Under the pieces are notes generated by a model. It was given only the letters and a program-made list of their open reading frames with translations, was not told the origin of the DNA and did not search any database. 34,101 nucleotides of DNA from Clostridia bacterium (GTDB lineage Bacteria > Bacillota > Clostridia > Oscillospirales > CAG-272): assembly GCA_017625935.1 (NCBI GenBank), contig JAGALA010000035.1, positions 1 through 34,101 of the forward strand, read 5' to 3'. Of this stretch, positions 15,814 to 23,287 are shown in pieces; the first letter of the stretch is position 1, and each line of letters begins with the position of its first letter. A program made the translations under genes and the position numbers.

Positions 15814-16302
15814 TCACATTTTGTAGTATTTTCCCAGCACGTTTGTGCCTGCGTGGCCGTGGCAGATTGCAAGTGCCAATGCGTCTGCCGTATCGTCGGG
15901 CTTTGGCGGCTTCGGCAGATTTAGAAGCGTTGTGACCATTGTGATGACCTGCTTTTTCTCCGCCCTGCCGTAGCCAACGACAGATTGCTTCACCTGAAGC
16001 GGTGTGTATTCCGAAATTTTAAGCCCCCTTTTGTGCGCCGCGACTATAATCGTGCCGCGCGCCTCGGCAACACAGATGCCCGTTTTTTGGTTGGTGTTCC
16101 AAAAAAGCTCCTCAATTGCCATCTCATCGGGCTTGTACTTATCGATAATAATATTCATTCCATCGAAAATTTGAGTCAGTCTTTCCTCAATAGGAGTGCC
16201 TGCCTTGGTTTGAATCGAGCCGTAGCCAAGCACGCGGAATTTGCCCTTAACACATTCCAAAACGCCCCAGCCGACAATTGCAAAGCCCGGGTCTATTCCC
16301 AA
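15814..16302 (-). CDS. ruvC: Holliday junction endonuclease RuvC; unusual start codon
   Basis: RuvC cuts Holliday junctions presented by RuvAB. The catalytic acids are visible: Asp in GIDPG, Glu in AIEELFW, and Asp residues in KPDDTADALALA. The length, about 162-165 residues, is normal. No in-frame ATG or GTG exists after the upstream stop. The annotated start is TTG at 16302. The family's usual N terminus (Met, two or three residues, then LGIDPG) and the ribosome site AAGGGGG seven bases away fit better with the ACG codon at 16309-16311, or ATT at 16303-16305. Its promoter diverges from that of DUF951-yfhO-ruvAB. The methyltransferase gene follows after seven bases. Confidence 0.93.
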   Translation of the reverse strand: MGIDPGFAIVGWGVLECVKGKFRVLGYGSIQTKAGTPIEERLTQIFDGMNIIIDKYKPDEMAIEELFWNTNQKTGICVAEARGTIIVAAHKRGLKISEYTPLQVKQSVVGYGRAEKKQVITMVTTLLNLPKPPKPDDTADALALAICHGHAGTNVLGKYYKM

Positions 16303-16355
16303 AATGACCGTAAAACCGCCCCCTTCGATGAAATTTGAAAAAATCTTTACAGATT

Positions 16356-16384
16356 ATTTTACCACATTTTTTTCATCTTGTCAA
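16356..16384 (-). promoter_or_regulatory. Sigma-A promoter of ruvC
   Basis: On the minus strand TTGACA (16379-16384) is followed after 17 bases by TAAAAT (16356-16361). It places the transcript start about 40 bases before the ruvC start region, supporting a start near 16302-16311. Confidence 0.75.
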
Positions 16385-16427
16385 ATATAATATAAAATTA
16401 ATGCGAAAATATTTAAGTAAAATAATG

Positions 16428-16456
16428 TTGAAATTTTACTTTATATATGGTAAAAT
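16428..16456 (+). promoter_or_regulatory. Sigma-A promoter of the DUF951-yfhO-ruvAB operon
   Basis: TTGAAA (16428-16433) is followed after 17 bases by TAAAAT (16451-16456), about 35 bases before the DUF951 start codon. Confidence 0.7.
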
Positions 16457-16490
16457 GATTGTAACTAACTGTTTTTAAGGAGGGAATTTT

Positions 16491-16697
16491 ATGGGCACTT
16501 TTTTGCAAATTTGCGTTGGCGACGTGCTTGAAATGAAAAAGCAGCATCCGTGCGGCTCGAAGCATTTTAAGGTTTTGCGCGTTGGTGCGGACATCAAAAT
16601 TTCCTGTCTTGGGTGTGAGCGTACTGTAACCCTTGACCGCTTGAAGCTGGAAAAAATGATTAAAAAAATTAAGTCGGGTAATGAAAATGAGCTATAA
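16491..16697 (+). CDS. DUF951 family protein
   Basis: This 68-residue protein matches the small Firmicutes DUF951 family: GDVLEMKKQHPCGSKHF at the N-terminal half, then RVGADIKISCLGCERTV. The two cysteines of CLGC, with the one in HPCG, suggest a possible metal site, but the function of the family is unknown. The C terminus is lysine-rich. The start is clear, with AAGGAGG six bases upstream. The end overlaps the next gene by 17 bases, so translation is probably coupled. Confidence 0.9.
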   Translation: MGTFLQICVGDVLEMKKQHPCGSKHFKVLRVGADIKISCLGCERTVTLDRLKLEKMIKKIKSGNENEL

Positions 16698-19110
16698 CGA
16701 ACTCGAAATTATCGAAAAAGCTCCGTCCTTTCCCAAAAGAGTGCTCCGCTTTTTTGAGCGCTTTGTAAGGACGAGGGTTTTAACAAAAAAATATATGCTC
16801 TTTGCATTTTTCACGCCTATTTTAGTTATGCTGCTTACGTTCCTTTTTACGGGAATGCTCTTTGGCAAGACAAGCTATTTGGCACTTGATATGAACGCGC
16901 AGTACGTTTATTTTTTTGAGCAGCTGCGTGACGTTTTAACGGGCAAGGAGTCATTTTTCTATACGCTTGAGCGTTCACTCGGCGGTGAGTTCTTCGGCTA
17001 CTACACCTACTATCTTGCCTCACCCCTCTCCTTTATCGTGGTGCTCTTCCCCGACACTATGATTGTAGAGGCTATCGGGCTTATGATGGTATTAAAGAGC
17101 GCGCTTGCCTCACTTTCCTTCTGCATTTTTCTTTACAATACAAGACCTGTAAACTCCATTGGCTTTGGTATGTTCTCCGTTGCTTACGCCTTTTGTGCAT
17201 ACGCAACCGCCTACCAAACGAACATTATGTGGATGGACGCGCTTATTTGGCTGCCGCTTATCGCGCTCGGCATACGCGCTTTAATACGCGAGGGCAAATT
17301 CAAGCTCTTTGTAATTTCCCTCTCCGTTGGAATTTGGTCTAACTACTATATTGGCTATATGCTTTGCATTTTTGCCGCGCTTTATTTCGTATTTTTCTTG
17401 GCTACTCACTCGCGTGATGAAAGAAATCCGCACGGAGTTAAGCTGCACATATTAAAGGCTTGCTTGCGGTTTTTCCTTTACACCTGCCTTGTGCTTGCAA
17501 TGGCGGCGGGAGTTTTGCTTACCGCTATATACTCCCTGAGCTTTGGAAAGAGTGACGCATTTGACATATCAAAGCTCGCATTTACCGTAAATATTGACTT
17601 TATTGACGTAATTGCAAAGATGTTTATCGGTACGTTTGACACGTTCAGACCCGAGGGAAAGCCGCACATTTACGTTGGTACTCTTGCGCTTCTTTTGCTT
17701 CCTCTTTTCTATATTTCAAAAAAGGTTAAGCTGCGCGAAAAGATTGGTTACAGCGTACTGACAACGGTTTTCTTGGCAAGCTTTACGATTAACGCCTTAA
17801 ACCTTTTCTGGCACGGCTTCAGCGTGCCTGTTTGGCTCAATTACAGATACAGCTTTATTTTCTCGTTTGTTATTCTTATTATGGCTTACCGTGCTTACGA
17901 GAGCGCACGCGAGGCAAAATTTAAGTATTTTGCCATTGTCTCGGGCGTTTTGATGTTTATTTTGTTTATCGCGCAAAAAACCGCCGACCTTACAAGATAC
18001 GACGGGGACAAAGCAAATCGCTTTAACATCTGGGGTGCAGTTTGGTTAACTGCTCTGTTCCTCGGCGTTTATTTGCTTCTTTTCTTCCTAATGAAAAGAA
18101 AGCCCGCAAAAACGAAAGTTATTTCAATTGTTCTTTGCGCGATTGTTTCGGTCGAGGCGCTTGTCGGCTCTTGCCTTTCGTGGGCGGGGCAGTTTGATGA
18201 CGCAGGGTTATCAACAAAAGCAAATTACGACGGCTTTAAAAAGTCGCAAAGCGTTATTTCCGAGTTTTTAGAGGAAAAGGAAATTGACGGATTTTTCCGT
18301 GCCGAGAGGCTGTTTTCAAGGAAGTCAAACGACAATCTTGTGCTTAATATAAACGGAATTTCCGAGTTTACCTCTACCTACAACAAGGGCGCAAAGGACT
18401 TTCTTAAAAAGCTTGGCTACAAAACGCAGGACCAAAGCGCGCTATACAGGTTTTCAAACGAGCTTGCCGACTCACTCCTTGGCATTAAGTACGTTATTTC
18501 CGACGAGCTTATAAACGCTAAGCCCGACGAAATTGTAAAAAGCAATATTTATGAAGAAATCACGGTGCTTGACGGCAAATATACGGTTTATGAAAACAAG
18601 CACGCGCTTCCTATAATGTACGCAGTTAGCAATAAGGTATTAGAGGCGGATATGGCAAGCAGCTTGAATTCGACCAGATTCACACTCTATATTGCGGGGC
18701 TGATGATGGACGAGGTTGCAGGCGCGACAATAAACGAAAAGAAGCTTGACAGAGTATATAACGCTTTAATAGACGGCGCAATTAAGGATGCAAGCATAAG
18801 TGACACCGAAATTTGCGGCACGCTAACCGCCAAGGAAAACCAAATTGTCTTTACCTCTCTGCCCTATGACAAAATGTGGCAGGTTTACGTGGACGGGGAG
18901 CGCGTTGACACCTACAAGTGCTTTGATGCTATGCTTGCGTTTAATATTGAGGCAGGCACACATACAATTGAAATGAGATACGTGCCGATGCAATGGTATG
19001 TCGGCATCACGGTGACGGGCGTTGGCTGTCTTGTATTTTCACTTCTTGTTATTATAGAATTTGCAATAAAATTACATCGAAAAAGGAAATTATATGATTT
19101 ATCACGTTAA
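16681..19110 (+). CDS. YfhO-family multi-spanning membrane protein
   Basis: This 809-residue protein has a cytoplasmic N terminus, about a dozen hydrophobic helices up to roughly residue 500, a large extracytoplasmic region of about 240 residues, and a final helix (WYVGITVTGVGCLVFSLLVII) with a basic tail. This matches the YfhO family, GT-C-like proteins linked to sugar decoration of lipoteichoic acid or other envelope polymers in Firmicutes. An early acidic motif, DMNAQYVYFFEQ, fits the GT-C first-loop position. The ATG at 16681 has only a weak ribosome site and overlaps DUF951; an ATG two codons later is also possible. It overlaps ruvA by 17 bases. The substrate is unknown. Confidence 0.85.
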   Translation: MKMSYNELEIIEKAPSFPKRVLRFFERFVRTRVLTKKYMLFAFFTPILVMLLTFLFTGMLFGKTSYLALDMNAQYVYFFEQLRDVLTGKESFFYTLERSLGGEFFGYYTYYLASPLSFIVVLFPDTMIVEAIGLMMVLKSALASLSFCIFLYNTRPVNSIGFGMFSVAYAFCAYATAYQTNIMWMDALIWLPLIALGIRALIREGKFKLFVISLSVGIWSNYYIGYMLCIFAALYFVFFLATHSRDERNPHGVKLHILKACLRFFLYTCLVLAMAAGVLLTAIYSLSFGKSDAFDISKLAFTVNIDFIDVIAKMFIGTFDTFRPEGKPHIYVGTLALLLLPLFYISKKVKLREKIGYSVLTTVFLASFTINALNLFWHGFSVPVWLNYRYSFIFSFVILIMAYRAYESAREAKFKYFAIVSGVLMFILFIAQKTADLTRYDGDKANRFNIWGAVWLTALFLGVYLLLFFLMKRKPAKTKVISIVLCAIVSVEALVGSCLSWAGQFDDAGLSTKANYDGFKKSQSVISEFLEEKEIDGFFRAERLFSRKSNDNLVLNINGISEFTSTYNKGAKDFLKKLGYKTQDQSALYRFSNELADSLLGIKYVISDELINAKPDEIVKSNIYEEITVLDGKYTVYENKHALPIMYAVSNKVLEADMASSLNSTRFTLYIAGLMMDEVAGATINEKKLDRVYNALIDGAIKDASISDTEICGTLTAKENQIVFTSLPYDKMWQVYVDGERVDTYKCFDAMLAFNIEAGTHTIEMRYVPMQWYVGITVTGVGCLVFSLLVIIEFAIKLHRKRKLYDLSR

Positions 19111-19702
19111 CGGAACACTTGAATATTTAGAGAGCGGCTTTTGCGTTATTGACTGTATGGGCGTTGGCTATAAGCTGACGGTCAGCGACAATACGTTTAG
19201 CAAAATCGCAGGACATATTGGCGAAAAAATGAAGCTTCTTACCTTTATGAAGGTAAGTGAGGACGGCGTTGACCTCTTTGGTTTTAAGACGAGTGAGGAG
19301 CTTGAGGCTTTTAAGCTGCTTATCACCGTTTCGGGCGTCGGACCCAAGGCGGCAATGGCAATTCTCTCGCTTTTAACTCCCGACCGCCTGTCAATGGCGA
19401 TTTCAAGCGAGGACACAAAAGCAATAGCAAAGGCCTCGGGCATTGGACCTAAGACTGCGGCGCGCGTTGTTTTGGAGCTTAAGGACAAGATTGTTAAGCT
19501 CCCGTTTGGCGGTAGCGATGACGCATCAGCTTACGTGCCGAGTGCTGCTGTACCCAAGGGCTCTAACCTTTCCGAGGCGCTTGAGGCACTCTGCGTGCTT
19601 GGCTATTCAAGGAGCGATGCGCAAAGGGCACTTGGCGGAATTGACCCGAAATTGGACGTTGCAAAAATTATTCCGTTAGCGCTTGCTAAGCTACTTAGAT
19701 AA
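19094..19702 (+). CDS. ruvA: Holliday junction DNA helicase RuvA
   Basis: This 202-residue protein binds four-way junctions and loads RuvB. It shows the N-terminal OB-fold (MIYHVNGTLEYLESGFCVID), two helix-hairpin-helix motifs (TVSGVGPKAAMAIL and KASGIGPKTAARVVLELK), and a C-terminal UBA-like domain (LEALCVLGYSRSDAQRAL) that contacts RuvB. Length is normal. The start has AAGGAA at seven bases and lies inside the end of yfhO. ruvB begins 12 bases after the stop. Confidence 0.96.
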   Translation: MIYHVNGTLEYLESGFCVIDCMGVGYKLTVSDNTFSKIAGHIGEKMKLLTFMKVSEDGVDLFGFKTSEELEAFKLLITVSGVGPKAAMAILSLLTPDRLSMAISSEDTKAIAKASGIGPKTAARVVLELKDKIVKLPFGGSDDASAYVPSAAVPKGSNLSEALEALCVLGYSRSDAQRALGGIDPKLDVAKIIPLALAKLLR

Positions 19703-19714
19703 GGAGATTAGGCG

Positions 19715-20767
19715 ATGATTGAAGAAACAGAATTTGACTTTGAAAACAGAATAGTTTCCACGGAAATGACGGGCGAGGACACCGAGGTTGAGGTTAGCTT
19801 ACGCCCGAAAACCTTTGAGGACTACATAGGTCAGGAAAAGGTTAAGGAAATGCTCAAGGTTTATATAGATGCGGCAAAGGGCAGGGGCGACTCGCTCGAC
19901 CACGTGCTGCTATACGGCCCTCCCGGTCTTGGCAAGACAACGCTTTCGGGCATTATTGCAAACGAAATGGGCGTTAATTTCAGAGTAACGTCAGGCCCTG
20001 CTATTGAAAAGCAGGGAGATTTGGCGGCTATTTTAACCAACCTCGCCCCCGGGGACGTGTTGTTTATTGACGAAATTCACCGTCTTTCACGCTCTATTGA
20101 GGAAATACTCTACCCTGCAATGGAGGACTACGTGCTTGATATTATCATCGGCAAGGGTCCTGCGGCAAGGAGCATCCGCGTGCCGCTTCCAAAATTCACC
20201 TTAGTCGGTGCGACAACGCGAGCAGGACAGCTCACAACACCGCTTCGCGACCGTTTCGGCGTGCTTTTACGCTTAGAGCTTTATAATGCGGACGAGCTTG
20301 CAACAATTATTAAGCGCAGTGCTTCTCTTTTAGAGGTTGAAATTGACAATGAGGGCGCGCTCGAAATTGCATCTCGCTCACGCGGCACACCGCGTATCGC
20401 CAACCGCTTGCTTAAGCGCGTGCGTGACTATGCACAGGTGAAGGGCGACGGCAGAATAACGCTTGAAATTGCAAAGACCGCACTAAAGGCGCTTGAAATT
20501 GACGAGCTTGGACTTGACAACATAGACAGAAAGCTGCTTGAAACCATTATCAAATTCTACGGCGGCGGCCCTGTTGGACTTGAAACCTTGGCGGCAACCA
20601 TCGGTGAGGAAGCGATTACAATTGAGGACGTTTACGAGCCTTACCTTATGCAGATAGGATTTCTCAGCCGTACACCTAAGGGCAGGTGCGTAACGCGCTT
20701 GGCTTACGACCACTTGGGTATCCCCTTTTCGGGCGGCGGAGCTACTCAATTAAAAATTGAAGGATGA
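19715..20767 (+). CDS. ruvB: Holliday junction branch migration ATPase RuvB
   Basis: This 350-residue AAA+ motor drives branch migration with RuvA. Visible are [15 protein letters not shown], Walker [10 protein letters not shown], Walker [10 protein letters not shown], sensor 1 in [20 protein letters not shown], and the C-terminal winged-helix segment with [10 protein letters not shown]. Length is normal. The ribosome site is AAGGAG. A strong terminator follows at once, ending the operon. Confidence 0.97.
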   Translation: MIEETEFDFENRIVSTEMTGEDTEVEVSLRPKTFEDYIGQEKVKEMLKVYIDAAKGRGDSLDHVLLYGPPGLGKTTLSGIIANEMGVNFRVTSGPAIEKQGDLAAILTNLAPGDVLFIDEIHRLSRSIEEILYPAMEDYVLDIIIGKGPAARSIRVPLPKFTLVGATTRAGQLTTPLRDRFGVLLRLELYNADELATIIKRSASLLEVEIDNEGALEIASRSRGTPRIANRLLKRVRDYAQVKGDGRITLEIAKTALKALEIDELGLDNIDRKLLETIIKFYGGGPVGLETLAATIGEEAITIEDVYEPYLMQIGFLSRTPKGRCVTRLAYDHLGIPFSGGGATQLKIEG

Positions 20768-20771
20768 ATAT

Positions 20772-20802
20772 AAAAAAGAGCTTCGGTGTGAAGCTCTTTT
20801 TT
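20772..20802 (+). terminator. Terminator after ruvB
   Basis: AAAAAAGAGCTTC pairs perfectly with GAAGCTCTTTTTT around a 5-base loop, five bases past the ruvB stop codon. Confidence 0.9.
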
Positions 20803-20803
20803 A

Positions 20804-20896
20804 ATGAATTGAAGTAACACTTCATGAATTGTCGCAAAGCGACATGAATTGACACTGCGTGTCATGAATTGCACCGTTGTGCATGATATAATTCAT
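20804..20896. repeat. Tandem array of four ATGAATT-hairpin units
   Basis: Four head-to-tail units begin at 20804, 20824, 20844 and 20864; the first three are 20 nt and the last 19 nt. Each is ATGAATTG plus a small hairpin: GAAGT-AAC-ACTTC, GTCGC-AAA-GCGAC, GACAC-TGC-GTGTC, GCAC-CGTT-GTGC, with the leading G shared. The linker is invariant while every stem has a different but self-complementary sequence. It ends with an inverted partial copy, ATAATTCAT (20888-20896). No gene is visible in 20768-21039; the rest of that stretch holds only the promoter of the following lipoprotein gene. Confidence 0.8.
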
Positions 20897-20977
20897 TCAC
20901 GAGCACTGCTTTGTTGTGTATTTTGCACAAAATTCGTCTTGGTTTTATGTGTATTTTATCATAATTTACATTATTAC

Positions 20978-21006
20978 TTGACAAAAAGCGCGTGGGAATA
21001 TATAAT
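20978..21006 (+). promoter_or_regulatory. Full-consensus sigma-A promoter of the InlB-repeat lipoprotein
   Basis: TTGACA (20978-20983) and TATAAT (21001-21006) are both perfect consensus, with a 17-base spacer. High expression is expected unless repressed. Confidence 0.88.
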
Positions 21007-21039
21007 ATACGTATAAAATATTCTATTTTGGAGGGCAAA

Positions 21040-23241
21040 ATGAACAAAAAAATATTAAGCGTGCTTTTGTGCGTGCTTCTTGCACTTGCGGCTTTGTTCG
21101 TTGTTTCCTGCGGAAATGACTCGACCGACACGGGCACAAACACCGACACAAATGACACAAGCACGGGAACAAATACGGATACGGACACGGACACAGGAAC
21201 GGTTACACCGACAGAATGTACCGTTGTTTTCGTTCTCGGTAACGGTGAAACGGACATTACTATGACCGTTGACTATAATGACGTTATAAGAAAGATGCCA
21301 AACGAGCCAACAAGAGCGGGCTACGAGTTTAAGGGCTGGCTTTACAATGAAAAGACTTGGGTTCCCGGTAAAATAACTGAGGATATGACTATTGTTGCAA
21401 GCTGGAAGGCAAACAACAACAATCTTGCATTCATACCAAACGGTGCGGAAAACACAATGGACCCAATGGTTATTCCTTCCGACACAACTATAAAGCTTGA
21501 AAATTGTACTCTTGTCAGATTCGGCTACGAATTTCTCGGTTGGTCAACTGAAAAGGATGGCGAGGTTGTTTATCTCGACGGCGCCGACTTTACAATGGGT
21601 ACAGATAAATATAACACACTTTACGCCGTTTGGGCTCCTGCCACCTACTCTATTACTTATGAATTAGACGGCGGCACAAACAGCGAGAACAATCCAACCT
21701 CATACGATATTGGCACATTGGTTACCTTTGAAGCGGCTTCAAAAAAGGGCTACACGTTTACAGGCTGGACACTTAACGGAGAAAAAATCACAAGCACTGA
21801 GGGCTTAGACAGGGATATTACACTTGTTGCTACCTACGAGCTTGAAAGATACAATATAAATTATATCGGTATCGGCAACGCGGTAAACAATAACCCATCA
21901 GACTTTAACGCAGAGGACGAGGTTGTTCTCGTTGCTCCCGAGCGCAAAGGATATGAGTTTCTCGGTTGGTTCTCGGACGAAGAATGCACAGTTCCATTTG
22001 AAAAAATACCGATTGGAACGGACAAGGAAGTTACCGTTTACGCTTCATTTAAAATTTTGCCATTCAAAATCACATACGAGCTTCCCGAGGGCGTTACAAA
22101 CAATAAGGACAACATAAGTGAGTTTACCGTTGAAACTGAATTTACATTCTTAGCTCCTACTATTTCGCAAAAGGGCTACGCGTTTGACGGCTGGTTCATA
22201 AAGGGCACCGATACAAAGCTTGAAGCGCTCGTTCCGGGCGAACAAAACGGTGCTATCACGCTTGAGGGTCGCGTTTCACTTATCAACTACAAGATTACAT
22301 ATGCAACAGACGGAGTTGAAATGCCCCAGGGCACAGTTTATTCATATACTGTAAACGATAGCTCATCAACAATTGTGCTTCCTACACTTGAGAAATTCGG
22401 CTATAGCTTTGGCGGTTGGTTCTACAGCCATCCCGAGGACGGCGTTTGGGAAACACCTGTTGAAAACAACACATTCGTAGTTGACCCGCAAAATCCAAAG
22501 GACATCACCGTTTACGCTAAGTTCACTCTTGGAACCTACACCATCACGTACGTGCTTGGTGACGAGGTTAGCGGCGTTTCGGTAACCAACAACAATCCTA
22601 CAACGTATGACGTAGTAAACAACGTTGAATTTGCTCCTGCAGTTACCGCTGACTTCTCCTTTATCGGCTGGTTCATAAACCCCGAAAAGACCTCAAAAAT
22701 CACAACTACTGAGGGCTATGCAGAAAATCTCACCGTTTACGCTAAATGGGTAAGCGGCGACAATCTGCCAACAAAGCTTGTAACGGCAGATGACATTTAC
22801 GAAATATATGCAAATGCAGGGAACTCAAGACATGATAAGGTTTGGAACATCTTTGACGGTAAGACCGAATCAGGCGGAATCTGGGGCAGTGATGAAGGCG
22901 CTTGGTACGGTGGCATCGGAGACACGCTGACTATTGTTTTCAAGGAAGAAATCGAAATACACGAATTTTATATATGGGGCGTTGGAAACTGGACTACATC
23001 CGCACATACGTTCTACGATGCAAACGGTAATGTTACCTTCAATAACCCCCAATTCATAATAGACGGTGCAGGCTGGAATTCCGCAAAATTCACAATGTTT
23101 AAAGCAACAGATGAGCAAGCACCTATCAAGGTGAAATCCATTGAAATTGAGATTTTATCACTCAAGGAAGGCGGAAAAGGAACAACCCACAAGTTCGTTG
23201 AATTTGAAATCTTTATGAAAAACCCCGATTACATAGAATAA
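21040..23241 (+). CDS. Surface lipoprotein with InlB-type repeats and discoidin-like C terminus
   Basis: This 733-residue protein begins with a lipoprotein signal whose lipobox VVSC gives Cys24, then a linker rich in Thr, Asp, Gly and Asn to about residue 60. Seven repeats with the core F-x-GW follow (YEFKGW, YEFLGW, YTFTGW, YEFLGW, YAFDGW, YSFGGW, FSFIGW), each with ITY-type and VYA-type strands, as in Listeria-Bacteroides InlB B-repeats. The last 150 residues (WNIFDGKTESGGIWG onwards) resemble an F5/8 type C (discoidin) carbohydrate-binding fold. A GTG at 20992 lies upstream, but the ATG at 21040 has GGAGGG and starts the signal. An adhesion or polysaccharide-binding role is likely; the ligand is unknown. 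Confidence 0.85.
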   Translation: MNKKILSVLLCVLLALAALFVVSCGNDSTDTGTNTDTNDTSTGTNTDTDTDTGTVTPTECTVVFVLGNGETDITMTVDYNDVIRKMPNEPTRAGYEFKGWLYNEKTWVPGKITEDMTIVASWKANNNNLAFIPNGAENTMDPMVIPSDTTIKLENCTLVRFGYEFLGWSTEKDGEVVYLDGADFTMGTDKYNTLYAVWAPATYSITYELDGGTNSENNPTSYDIGTLVTFEAASKKGYTFTGWTLNGEKITSTEGLDRDITLVATYELERYNINYIGIGNAVNNNPSDFNAEDEVVLVAPERKGYEFLGWFSDEECTVPFEKIPIGTDKEVTVYASFKILPFKITYELPEGVTNNKDNISEFTVETEFTFLAPTISQKGYAFDGWFIKGTDTKLEALVPGEQNGAITLEGRVSLINYKITYATDGVEMPQGTVYSYTVNDSSSTIVLPTLEKFGYSFGGWFYSHPEDGVWETPVENNTFVVDPQNPKDITVYAKFTLGTYTITYVLGDEVSGVSVTNNNPTTYDVVNNVEFAPAVTADFSFIGWFINPEKTSKITTTEGYAENLTVYAKWVSGDNLPTKLVTADDIYEIYANAGNSRHDKVWNIFDGKTESGGIWGSDEGAWYGGIGDTLTIVFKEEIEIHEFYIWGVGNWTTSAHTFYDANGNVTFNNPQFIIDGAGWNSAKFTMFKATDEQAPIKVKSIEIEILSLKEGGKGTTHKFVEFEIFMKNPDYIE

Positions 23242-23246
23242 TCAAT

Positions 23247-23285
23247 GAAGTGCAAGCTTTTCGGCTTGCACTTCTCTTTTGTTTT
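23247..23285 (+). terminator. Terminator between convergent genes
   Basis: GAAGTGCAAGC pairs perfectly with GCTTGCACTTC (11 bp, 6-base loop) and is followed by TCTTTTGTTTTT. It lies just after the lipoprotein stop and may serve the convergent spoVAF-like gene too. Confidence 0.85.
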
Positions 23286-23287
23286 TG

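Noticed and set aside
20804..20896. Possible CRISPR array
   Set aside because: The conserved part is only 7-8 bases and the unit 20 bases; the variable parts are self-complementary hairpins, and no cas gene is nearby.
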